Shown here: positions 48,958 to 56,808 of the stretch, in pieces
Numbering within the stretch: the stretch's first letter is position 1
Layout: each line of letters opens with the position of its first letter
Origin: Virgibacillus_O sediminis
Lineage (GTDB): Bacteria; Bacillota; Bacilli; Bacillales; Amphibacillaceae
Assembly (NCBI RefSeq): GCF_042643265.1
Contig: NZ_JBHRRZ010000035.1
Location: forward strand, 1 to 64,000
DNA length: 64,000 bases
Reading direction: 5' to 3'
The notes under the pieces: generated by a model
The model's database searches: none
Told to the model about the DNA's origin: nothing
The model's input: the letters and a program-made list of their open reading frames with translations, nothing else
Program-made: the position numbers and the translations under genes

Positions 48958-49359
48958 TCAGGCAGAACTCGGCTCCCCTGGTATAGGTCCAGCAGTCTCC
49001 CCTGCATTCCCGTCCAGCACCATTTTCCCCTTCACAACCACTTGCCCATCCTGATTCCTTGCGGCCACTTTGTACAGCGTTCCGCCGTTCCTCTGTGCTT
49101 CGACAAGTATTTCCAAATTGTCACCTTGATGCACCGGCTTGAAGAATCGCATTTCATAAGAGGTGATGCTGAGCCCTTCTGCTGCCATCTCCCCGATCAG
49201 GCCCATGGTCAGTATGCCGTGGGCGACAGGTGCCTGGAAACCCTCATTCTCGGCTGCTTGCTGACTCATATGGATAGGATTATCGTCTCCGGAAAGCCAT
49301 GCATATTGCCGGATCATTTCTCCGCTGATGGCAAGTTTGCGGCCAGTTCGGACAGACAT
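48958..49359 (-). CDS. MaoC family dehydratase
   Basis: 133-aa hotdog-fold protein with the hydratase-2 motif: SGDDNPIHM (Asp and His) and FQAPVAHGILTMGLIGE. It hydrates or dehydrates acyl-CoA. The ATG at 49359 has GGAGG 10 nt upstream; an earlier ATG is too close to that site. It overlaps the N-terminal partner by 46 nt and is the last gene of the operon. Confidence 0.85.
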   Translation of the reverse strand: MSVRTGRKLAISGEMIRQYAWLSGDDNPIHMSQQAAENEGFQAPVAHGILTMGLIGEMAAEGLSITSYEMRFFKPVHQGDNLEILVEAQRNGGTLYKVAARNQDGQVVVKGKMVLDGNAGETAGPIPGEPSSA

Positions 49360-49667
49360 CGAAAACATTCCTCCCCTCGCTCGTCATACCCGGTCAACAC
49401 TTGGTTGTAAAATAGTTTAGTGCCTTTTTGCCTTTCATATTCCAAGCTCACCTGGCAGTGATAAGTTTCTCCGACCACAAGCTCCCTCGTGGCTGTGCAA
49501 TATTGTTTACGGAGAATAGGTGTGGTTGGGTCTCGCCAAGGAATATCGATGTATTGGTAAAAGATCATCGGAAATGTGGGCGGCAGTTTGGATTGCCTGC
49601 CAAAAATCCGTTCAAACTCACGGACCATTTCTTCCGTGATGGTGATGGGAACCAGCTCTGTCTTCAT
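49314..49667 (-). CDS. MaoC-N / FAS1-like dehydratase partner subunit
   Basis: 117-aa hotdog protein without the catalytic Asp/His pair, with LPPTFPMIFYQYIDIPWRD and VVGETYHCQVSLEYERQ. It resembles the non-catalytic half of split (R)-hydratases (as in ChsH1/H2 or HadAB pairs). Overlaps both neighbours: ATGA with the thiolase stop upstream, 46 nt with MaoC downstream. Confidence 0.75.
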   Translation of the reverse strand: MKTELVPITITEEMVREFERIFGRQSKLPPTFPMIFYQYIDIPWRDPTTPILRKQYCTATRELVVGETYHCQVSLEYERQKGTKLFYNQVLTGYDERGEECFRCLSELAANLPSAEK

Positions 49668-50758
49668 TCCGCCACCTCCCATAGTGCAGCAATGCCGAGT
49701 CCCCCGCCGATGCCGATAGCCGACAGGCAGAGATGTACCTGATGACGGCGGACTTCATGAAACAGGCGTGTCAGTAATATGGCGCCCGATGCCCCATAGG
49801 GATGGCCCATGGCAATAGCGCCGCCTTCCACATTCATTTTTTCATAGGGAATGGAGAGTTCCTGTGAGAGCAGTACCGGTTTTGCGGCAAATGCTTCGTT
49901 CACTTCGACCAGATCGATATCTTTTGCTGTTAATCCTTGCTTCTCTAACAAGTTGGACGTTGCGGAGACAGCACCGGTAATCGGGTGATTCGGATCCACC
50001 CCGATCACTGCACTGTCTATGAATCGGAGGACCGGCTTGTATCCGAGAGAAGCCGCTTTTTCTTCCGACATGATAAGGACAGCCGCTGCACCGTCATTAA
50101 TTCCGCAGCAATTGCCCATCGTCACGGTGCCATGCTTGGTAAAACAAGGCGAGAGGCGCTGAAGCATCCGTTCATAATCCAGTTTCGGATGGATGCTTTC
50201 ATCCTTCAATGGCACTCCCGGCAGCTGTATCAACTCCTCGGCAAAAAAGCCTTTTTCCAGTGAATCTTGTGCTCGCTGATAGCTGAGCAGTGCATATTCA
50301 TCCTGCATTTCCCTGGTGATGCCGTAAGCCTCAGCCGTCCAGTCAGCAGCAATTCCCATATCAGGATCGCCGATCGAGTCAGGGGAAAAACGGGCCCGCT
50401 TCTCGTATGGTGACTGGCTGGTGCTTTCCACGCCGCCGGCAATAAAGATTTCCCCTGCTCCACCCTGGATCAGATGGCAGGCCAGGCGGATTGCTTCCAG
50501 CCCTGATCCGCATTGACGGTCAATCGTCAGCCCTGGAACGGAGACAGGCTGACCGCTTTGCAATGCCGAGAGCCTTGCGATATTTCCACCCGGCCCGACT
50601 GCATTGCCGAACAAGATATCATCCACCGGCTGGTCCAGTTCCTGAACAAGTTCCTGAATCAGCGGAGCAGCGAGCATGTCGGGGGAAAAGCTTTTGAGGA
50701 TTCCATTCTTTTTGCCGATGACCGTACGTTTGGCCTGGACGATCACCGCCCTTTTCAT
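49664..50758 (-). CDS. yhfS: Thiolase-family protein, YhfS-like
   Basis: 364-aa thiolase. The acylated Cys is in IDRQCGSGLEA and the His in AMGHPYGASGA, but the second catalytic Cys (usual CIGGG) is replaced: the C-terminus reads AIGIGGGLGIAALW. It resembles YhfS of B. subtilis, next to a ligase and BioY as here. It starts by ATGA overlap with the ligase. Whether it makes or cleaves 3-ketoacyl-CoA is open. Confidence 0.82.
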   Translation of the reverse strand: MKRAVIVQAKRTVIGKKNGILKSFSPDMLAAPLIQELVQELDQPVDDILFGNAVGPGGNIARLSALQSGQPVSVPGLTIDRQCGSGLEAIRLACHLIQGGAGEIFIAGGVESTSQSPYEKRARFSPDSIGDPDMGIAADWTAEAYGITREMQDEYALLSYQRAQDSLEKGFFAEELIQLPGVPLKDESIHPKLDYERMLQRLSPCFTKHGTVTMGNCCGINDGAAAVLIMSEEKAASLGYKPVLRFIDSAVIGVDPNHPITGAVSATSNLLEKQGLTAKDIDLVEVNEAFAAKPVLLSQELSIPYEKMNVEGGAIAMGHPYGASGAILLTRLFHEVRRHQVHLCLSAIGIGGGLGIAALWEVAE

Positions 50759-52203
50759 GATGTCATCTCATGTTCCAGCCAGCTTTTAACCTCCCGGCGT
50801 GACACCTTCCCTCCCGAAGTCTGCGGGAAATTTTCAAGTTTGCGCCAAATCCTTGGTATTTTATAAGTGGAAAGATGTTCAAGGCAATAGCTTTTCAACT
50901 CGCGGACGGTAACATCCCCTTGAATGCAGGCCGCCACTTTCTCTCCCCAATAGTCGTCTTCTACCCCGAGAACGACGGCCTCCTCGACACCGGGGATGTT
51001 TTTCAGGACCTTTTCGATTTCCTGGGGATAAATGTTCATTCCGCCGTACAGGATCATGTCATTTTTTCGGCCCAGTATGTAGACAAACCCGTTTTCATCC
51101 TGTCTGGCAATATCATGGACGGTCGCCCATTCCCCGGCAAATACGGTGTCGGTTGCTTCCGGGTTGTTGATATAGCCGTCGAAAACCATCCGGCTCCTCA
51201 CGTACAAGACGCCTTCTTCCCCTGGTTTGGCCTCCTGTCCGTTGTCGCGGCGTATGCTCACCTCGACATTATGGAAGGGCCGGCCGACAGAATCACCGTA
51301 TTCATCCTGTTCTTCGTCTTTCAAAAAAGTGATATAACTGAGCTCGGAGGAGCCGTAGAATTCACAGAAGGCTGCATTCGGGAAGCGTTGCCGCATTTCG
51401 CTTTTCAGGGAGGACAGCCATTTGGCACCCGTCGAAATGAAGGTGCAGTCCTGCTCTCCCTTGTATCCCCCATCGGCCAGCGCCTGCAGCATCGTCGGCA
51501 CTACATAGATGTGGGAAATCAGCTGTTGTTCCAAGACTTTCATCAATCGCTCCGGCGAGAATTTTTTCAGCAAATGAACCGTGCCGCCCAAGTACAGGGT
51601 GCTGAGCGCCCCGTAGAGGAAAGTCGAATTCACGAACGATCCCGGGATGAGGACCTGAATATCTTGAGTCATTTGCAGGTCCACTTGATTGCAGCGGAAC
51701 GTTTCCACCCAGGATGCATGGGAGCGGACAAATGCCTTAGGCTCGCCGGTCGACCCGGAAGTGAAGCCGATATAGAAGGGGTGATTCCCTTCGACACGGG
51801 GTTGTTCAAGCTGGTCAGCGTCCCGGACCCATTGCACCAGTTCACCTGCCAGGATCACCTTCTGGCCAGGAAAGAACTCTTCCATACTGTCGTCGGCAAT
51901 AATCAGGTCCGGCTCCGTCTTGCGCAGGCGCGCTTGGATCTCTTGCTTTTTCCAGCGCATGTCCCCGACAATGGCTGCCCATCCGGCGGCACTGGCACCG
52001 GCAAATACTTGAAGAAACTGATGTCCATTAGGCAGGAAAATTGCCACCCGGCGATGGGTGGCATGTTCCTGGGCGAAGGCAGCGGCCGTCTGTCGGACAA
52101 GGCGATCCCACTCCCTATATGATAATGTCTGTTCTGTTGTAATGATGGCCGGCTTGTCCGGGCAATTTCCTACATGTGTCTGATAGGTTTCCATTATGTT
52201 CAT
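50755..52203 (-). CDS. yhfT: Acyl-CoA ligase, YhfT-like
   Basis: 482-aa AMP-forming ligase. The P-loop FTSGSTGEPKAFVRSH is near 150; FYGSSEL and the hinge GRKNDMILYGGMNIYP are present; the C-terminal catalytic Lys lies in GKVSRREVK. It activates a fatty or other carboxylic acid to its CoA ester. It overlaps bioY by 4 nt, so it is biotin-regulated. The order bioY-ligase-thiolase matches B. subtilis yhfU-yhfT-yhfS. Substrate unknown; a biotin-precursor or fatty acid role is inferred from context. Confidence 0.85.
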   Translation of the reverse strand: MNIMETYQTHVGNCPDKPAIITTEQTLSYREWDRLVRQTAAAFAQEHATHRRVAIFLPNGHQFLQVFAGASAAGWAAIVGDMRWKKQEIQARLRKTEPDLIIADDSMEEFFPGQKVILAGELVQWVRDADQLEQPRVEGNHPFYIGFTSGSTGEPKAFVRSHASWVETFRCNQVDLQMTQDIQVLIPGSFVNSTFLYGALSTLYLGGTVHLLKKFSPERLMKVLEQQLISHIYVVPTMLQALADGGYKGEQDCTFISTGAKWLSSLKSEMRQRFPNAAFCEFYGSSELSYITFLKDEEQDEYGDSVGRPFHNVEVSIRRDNGQEAKPGEEGVLYVRSRMVFDGYINNPEATDTVFAGEWATVHDIARQDENGFVYILGRKNDMILYGGMNIYPQEIEKVLKNIPGVEEAVVLGVEDDYWGEKVAACIQGDVTVRELKSYCLEHLSTYKIPRIWRKLENFPQTSGGKVSRREVKSWLEHEMTS

Positions 52204-52766
52204 CTGGCTGCCGGAGCCTCCTTTTTAAACGGCACGGCATGGTATAGCCGGACGGCAAGCAGTGAGGCGACCGCGACCTTTAGCAGATCTCCCGGCAGAA
52301 ATGCCAGACTGAGGACAGCTGCTTCGCTCACCGCAATCTGCATCATCCATGCCTGTACTGGCACACCGAACAGGTAGATGACCAGCACACCGCCGATAAT
52401 GTTGGCAAGCATCATTTTAATGAATGAGACATTTTTCATCCGCTGGCACAGAAGCGCGATCACAAATGCACCAACCACCCAGCCGATGAAATAGCCTGCC
52501 GACGGTGTAAAAAAGACACCTAAGCCGCCGCGCCCGCCGGACAGGAGCGGTGCACCGGCCGCTACCAGCAGCAGAAATAGCAGTTGGCTCAGCGCTGCAT
52601 ACCTCGCTCCGAGATGCGCGCCCAGCACACAGCCCGCCAGCATCACACCCAGCGTCTGCATCGTGATCGGCACCGGCGAAAATCCCAATGGAATCGGCGG
52701 CAATACACCCAGCGCCCCCATAATTGCTGCAAACATAGATACATAGATTAGATGAGTAAGTTTCAT
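52200..52766 (-). CDS. bioY: BioY biotin transporter
   Basis: 188-aa membrane protein with about six helices. Family marks are SPVPITMQTLGVMLAGCVLGA and GRGGLGVFFTPSAGYFIGWV. It is the S component for biotin uptake. The ATG at 52766 has GGAGG about 12 nt upstream. First gene of the operon; a BirA operator covers its ribosome site. Confidence 0.92.
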   Translation of the reverse strand: MKLTHLIYVSMFAAIMGALGVLPPIPLGFSPVPITMQTLGVMLAGCVLGAHLGARYAALSQLLFLLLVAAGAPLLSGGRGGLGVFFTPSAGYFIGWVVGAFVIALLCQRMKNVSFIKMMLANIIGGVLVIYLFGVPVQAWMMQIAVSEAAVLSLAFLPGDLLKVAVASLLAVRLYHAVPFKKEAPAAR

Positions 52767-52773
52767 AGAGTAC

Positions 52774-52800
52774 GTCAACCTCCGTTATGTATTGGTTAAC
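52774..52800 (-). promoter_or_regulatory. BirA operator upstream of bioY
   Basis: GTTAACC (52800-52794) and GGTTGAC (52780-52774), with 15 nt between GTTAAC and GTTGAC, fit the Bacillus BirA dyad (GTTAAC-N15-GTTAAC with one mismatch). It covers the bioY ribosome site. Confidence 0.8.
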
Positions 52801-52873
52801 GTTATTATAGGGGGTTATTTTTTATTTGTAAATGGGCTTGTGTAAATTTTCTGTTAAGTGGGTTGGGGTGTGG

Positions 52874-52975
52874 GGCTGAGTGAGTGGCGCTGGGGCCCGA
52901 GTTGTGGCTTCGGCGCCCGAGTGCGATGGGTTGGGGCCCGAGTTGGGGCTTTGGCGCCCGAGTACAGCAGTCCGG
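52874..52975 (+). repeat. Array 4: five phased GCCCGAGT units
   Basis: Cores start at 52874 (GGCTGAGTG), 52895, 52915, 52936 and 52956, spaced 21, 20, 21 and 20 bp. Bases before the core alternate TGGG and CGGC or TGGC. It lies upstream of bioY, about 100 bp from the BirA box, and 75 bp before repeat copy B. Confidence 0.88.
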
Positions 52976-53048
52976 GCCGGTGTTCTCTCAAAAAAGATCG
53001 GGATATATCTAAACGTTTAACTCTATAGGCGAACAGCAATCTAAACTA

Positions 53049-53166
53049 GCGGAGGAAACACACGTAGACTCCTGCGGGAGGAAAGGCATAGGTGAGACCC
53101 CACAGTGCGGTAGCACGAGGAGGCTCACCAGCCACCCGCGGAAAGCGAAGTGTCTTTCCGGAGTGG
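53049..53166 (+). repeat. Dispersed repeat, copy B (complete)
   Basis: About 118 bp: GCGGAGGAAACACACGTAGA, CTCCTGCGGGAGGAAAGGC, GGTGAGACCCCACAGTGCGG, GGCTCACCAGCCACCCGCGG and AAAGCGAAGTGTCTTTCCGG in order. Strong match to copy C on the other strand at 60772. Similar elements are common in Bacillaceae intergenic regions (recalled, not checked). Confidence 0.88.
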
Positions 53167-53247
53167 TTTATATCCACTAACCAAACTCTCCAGTTAATTC
53201 AAATTTACCACTGGATAAAACACTTTTGCCCCAGCGGCTTCCGTAGA

Positions 53248-54531
53248 TTAATATATTCCGACCGATGCGATCAATATGGCTACCGCTACTGCCACAATCG
53301 GGATGACGACTGCTACGATAAAGATGTCTTTGTAGCTGTCCTTGTGGGTCATGCCTGTGATGGTGAGCAGGGTAAGGACGGCGCCGTTATGCGGCAGGGC
53401 GTCGAGCCCGCCGGAGGACAGGGAGGCGACGCGGTGGAATGCTTCCGGGTCGATGCCTGTCTGCTGGGCGATTTCATAATAGCGCGAGCCGAGGGCCTCG
53501 AGAGCGATCCCCATCCCTCCGGATGCGGAGCCGGTTGCGCCGGCGAGCAGGTTGACGGCGACTGCCTCAGAGATGAGCGGGTTTCCCTTGATGCCCATCA
53601 GGAGTTCGGTGAGGCGGTCGAAGCCGGGAACGGCCTGGACGACGGTGCCGAACCCGACGGCCGCACTGGTGTTGATGATGGCGATCACGGAGCCGGTCGC
53701 CCCGTTGTTGATAGCTTTGACGAAACGCTTGAATTTTGCCAGATTCAATAATAGTATGAGCACAATCCCGGACAATAGTGCTACGACGATATCCCAGCCC
53801 AATAGATTCAGTGTAATAAGCACCGTCAACAAAGGCAGGATCGACAACAGGAAATTCGGGGTGTCGCCTTCTTCATTGATGATCTTCTTATCCTGCGGCT
53901 CCGTATACGTTTCCCCTGCCGCTGCGAGCTTCTTTTCCCGCCAGCGCAGATAGAAATAACCGCCGACCGCCATGACGATGGTCGCGGCTATCCCCATTAC
54001 CGGAGCTGCCATTGCATCGGTATAGAAATGCTCTGTCGGGATGAGGTTCTGGATCTGTGGTGTCCCTGGTACAGCCGTCATGGTGAATGTGAAGGCCCCG
54101 AGCGCGACCGTCCCAGGGATGAGGCGCCGGCTGATATTGGCCTCGCGGAACAAGGTAAGGGCCAGCGGGTAGACCGCGAACACCACGACGAACAGACTCA
54201 CCCCACCATAGGTCAGCACTGCTGCAGAGGCGAGCACGCCGAGAATCGCCCGCTTGGTGCCGATCACCTTTGTCAGGGCAACTGCAACCGAGCGGGCCAT
54301 GCCGGTGTCTTCCATCAATTTTCCAAAAATCGCTCCGAGCATGAAGACCGGGAACCAGCTTTTGGCAAAGCCGACGAAGCCGCTCATATACGTATCGGTA
54401 TAGGCTTCTAATAAATCTAGACCGCCGGTGAGTGCCACGACACCGGCGGCAATTGGTGCGACCCAGAGGATGGACCAGCCCATGTAGGCGAGTGCCATCA
54501 GCACGATGAGTCCAAGAATAATTCCAAACAT
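53248..54531 (-). CDS. GntP-family permease, probable 3-hydroxybutyrate/gluconate type
   Basis: 427-aa carrier with about twelve helices. Family marks are PAIAGVVALTGGL-like N-terminal helices (here APIAAGVVALTGGLDLLEAY), SWFPVFMLGAIFGKLMEDTG, TMTAVPGTPQIQNLIPTEHF, AGATGSASGGMGIAL and LSSGGLDALPHNGAV. It is close to YxjC of B. subtilis. It follows 3-hydroxybutyrate dehydrogenase and thiolase genes, so it probably imports 3-hydroxybutyrate. GGGGG precedes the ATG. Confidence 0.85.
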   Translation of the reverse strand: MFGIILGLIVLMALAYMGWSILWVAPIAAGVVALTGGLDLLEAYTDTYMSGFVGFAKSWFPVFMLGAIFGKLMEDTGMARSVAVALTKVIGTKRAILGVLASAAVLTYGGVSLFVVVFAVYPLALTLFREANISRRLIPGTVALGAFTFTMTAVPGTPQIQNLIPTEHFYTDAMAAPVMGIAATIVMAVGGYFYLRWREKKLAAAGETYTEPQDKKIINEEGDTPNFLLSILPLLTVLITLNLLGWDIVVALLSGIVLILLLNLAKFKRFVKAINNGATGSVIAIINTSAAVGFGTVVQAVPGFDRLTELLMGIKGNPLISEAVAVNLLAGATGSASGGMGIALEALGSRYYEIAQQTGIDPEAFHRVASLSSGGLDALPHNGAVLTLLTITGMTHKDSYKDIFIVAVVIPIVAVAVAILIASVGIY

Positions 54532-54583
54532 GTCAAATCCCCCCTCGATTCAATCCGAGTTGCTTACTCCCTATCCACTTCTA

Positions 54584-55762
54584 TTAAATTGCTTCCACGA
54601 TCATGGCAATTCCCTGGCCTCCGCCAATGCAGAGGGAAGCAATTCCGTACCGTTGATTTCTCCGCTTCAGCTCACGGATCAGGGAATACAGCACCCTCGT
54701 GCCGCTCGCTCCGACTGGATGCCCGAGCGCAATGGCACCGCCGTTGACATTGACCTTGTCACGGTCCAGCCCCAGTTCTCGTTCAACAGCGATATACTGG
54801 GAGGCGAATGCTTCATTCACTTCAACCAGATCAATATCAGCCAGGCTTAGATTCGCTTTTTTCAACGCCATTTTAATAGAAGGAGCCGGGCCGATACCCA
54901 TATAGGCAGGGTCCACCCCTTGAATACCGTAGGACACTATTTTAGCGACCGGTTGGAGCCCCTTCTGCTGGACAAAGCTCTCCCCGGCAACAACGACAGC
55001 GCCTGCCCCGTCATTGATTCCGCTCGCATTGCCGCCGGTTACCGTTCCATCCTTCTTGAAAGAGGGCTTCAGGCCTGCGAGTGTTTCGACCGTCGTGTTA
55101 TCGCGGATATGTTCATCCGTATCGACTTCCACTGTCCCTTTTTTCGTTTTTATTTCGACCGGGACAATCTCGTCGGCAAATTTTCCCGCATCCCTTGCTG
55201 CAACTGCGCGTTGATGGCTGAGGGCGGCATATTCATCCTGTTCCTCCCGCGTGATGGAAAATTTATCTGCCAGGTTTTCCGCCGTGATGCCCATGCCGGC
55301 TCCGATGTACTGGTCGGTCAGCGTATCCCATAGCATGTCGTCCATCTCGGGCGCCTTCAGCTTTGTGCCGAACCGGGCTCCCCTGATCACATGAGGCGAC
55401 TGGCTCATATTTTCCGTACCGCCGGCAAGTGCTGCTTGTCCATCGCCAAGCATAATCGACTGTGCTGCTGATACGACCGACTGCAGACCTGACCCGCACA
55501 ACCTGTTCACGGTGAGCGCTGGACTCGATTGGGGCACACCGCTTTTAAGCGCAATATGCCTCGTCAAATATGGAGCGTTTTTCGCTGAATGGATGACATT
55601 CCCCATCACACTGAAATCGATATCCTCCGGGTTCACTCCGCTGCGGCGGATCGCTTCCCTGCTGGCTGTGACACCAAGATCAGTCGGATCCACATCCTTC
55701 AAGCTTCCGCCGAATGTACCGAACGGCGTCCTCGCGCCTTCCAAAATATATACGTTTTCCAT
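54584..55762 (-). CDS. Acetyl-CoA acetyltransferase (thiolase)
   Basis: 392-aa biosynthetic/degradative thiolase with all catalytic residues: Cys in NRLCGSGLQSV (~88), His in ALGHPVGASGTR (~347) and Cys in ASLCIGGGQG (~377). It cleaves acetoacetyl-CoA to acetyl-CoA or the reverse. GAGGGGTG precedes the ATG at 55762. It lies between hydroxybutyrate dehydrogenase and the permease in one operon. Confidence 0.92.
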   Translation of the reverse strand: MENVYILEGARTPFGTFGGSLKDVDPTDLGVTASREAIRRSGVNPEDIDFSVMGNVIHSAKNAPYLTRHIALKSGVPQSSPALTVNRLCGSGLQSVVSAAQSIMLGDGQAALAGGTENMSQSPHVIRGARFGTKLKAPEMDDMLWDTLTDQYIGAGMGITAENLADKFSITREEQDEYAALSHQRAVAARDAGKFADEIVPVEIKTKKGTVEVDTDEHIRDNTTVETLAGLKPSFKKDGTVTGGNASGINDGAGAVVVAGESFVQQKGLQPVAKIVSYGIQGVDPAYMGIGPAPSIKMALKKANLSLADIDLVEVNEAFASQYIAVERELGLDRDKVNVNGGAIALGHPVGASGTRVLYSLIRELKRRNQRYGIASLCIGGGQGIAMIVEAI

Positions 55763-55799
55763 ACGTTCACCCCTCAAAAATTTTTAATTGCATTATTGC

Positions 55800-56576
55800 T
55801 TATTGTGCGGTATAGCCGCCATCGAGCACCACTGCCTGTCCAGTAACACCTTTTGCCTTGTCGCTGGCAAGGAACAGGACATAATCGGCGATTTCCTGCA
55901 CTTCTAGCAGGCGTTTTTGGGGAACCAGCGGATACAGCACTTCTTCGAGCACCTTTTCCACCGGTATATTGCGGTTTTTCGCCAGGTCTTCAAACTGCCC
56001 CCGCACAAGCGGTGTATCGACATAGCCCGGACACATCGCATTCACCGTGATGCCGGCTTCGGCTCCTTCCAGTGCCGCCACCTTCGTCAGGCCGATCAGC
56101 CCATGCTTCGCGCTGTTGTAGGCCGCCTTGCCGGCAAAGCCGATCAGGCCGTTAATCGAGGCCATATTGATGATCCGGCCGCTCCCCTGCTTTTTCATGA
56201 TCGGGAATGCATGCTTGATCGCCATAAATGGAGCCACCTGCATGATACGGGTAATCTGCTCGAACTTCTCCGTCGGAAAATCCTCCAAGGACGCGACATG
56301 CTGGAGCCCGGCATTATTGACCAGCACATCCAGCCTGCCGTATATTTTTACTGTCTGGTCGATTGTCTGCTTCAGCTGCTCTTCCTCTGTCACATCGCAT
56401 GCCAGCCCAATACAGTCAAAGCCCTGCTGCTTCAAGTCTTCGGCAGCCTCCATCACTTTTTCTTCATTAATATCCGAAAGTACCACCTTTGCCCCTTCTT
56501 TGGCAAACTCCCTGGCAATCTCCCGTCCGATTCCGCTACCTGCACCGGTGATGTACGCAACTTTTCCCTCTACCAT
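55800..56576 (-). CDS. 3-hydroxybutyrate dehydrogenase
   Basis: 258-aa SDR enzyme. NAD site TGAGSGIGREIA, NNAGLQHV, catalytic Ser in NMASINGL and Tyr/Lys in AAYNSAKHG are visible; LVPQKRLLEV and the ending DGGYTAQ are typical of BdhA/YxjF. It converts D-3-hydroxybutyrate to acetoacetate. First gene of the operon dehydrogenase-thiolase-permease. scoAB, which usually join this set in Bacillus, are not in the window. Confidence 0.9.
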   Translation of the reverse strand: MVEGKVAYITGAGSGIGREIAREFAKEGAKVVLSDINEEKVMEAAEDLKQQGFDCIGLACDVTEEEQLKQTIDQTVKIYGRLDVLVNNAGLQHVASLEDFPTEKFEQITRIMQVAPFMAIKHAFPIMKKQGSGRIINMASINGLIGFAGKAAYNSAKHGLIGLTKVAALEGAEAGITVNAMCPGYVDTPLVRGQFEDLAKNRNIPVEKVLEEVLYPLVPQKRLLEVQEIADYVLFLASDKAKGVTGQAVVLDGGYTAQ

Positions 56577-56761
56577 TTTTTATCCCGACTCCTTTCCAAA
56601 TATGTCTACGAATCTCTCAAGCTACTGGCTCCAAACTGGGACCCATAACCTTCTGTCTTCAGTATACTATGCTAATCGTATCATATGAACTTTTTTTGCT
56701 CCTCCATGGCGTACGTGGCTCCAGGGGCTGGCCATGCTTGGCCAATACGGTTAAAATGGCC

Positions 56762-56805
56762 AAAAAAAGCCTGCCCTTTGCAATTTCGGCAAGGGGCAGG
56801 CTTTT
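56762..56805 (-). terminator. Terminator of the NCS1 gene
   Basis: AAAGCCTGCCC... / GGGCAGGCTTT (56766-56777 with 56792-56804), T-run TTTTTTTGG on the minus strand. Confidence 0.85.
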
Positions 56806-56808
56806 AAG

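Noticed and set aside
56577..56760. Sigma-54 promoter before the 3-hydroxybutyrate operon
   Set aside because: TTGGCC-AAGCATGGC lacks the TTGC -12 element; the match is too poor.
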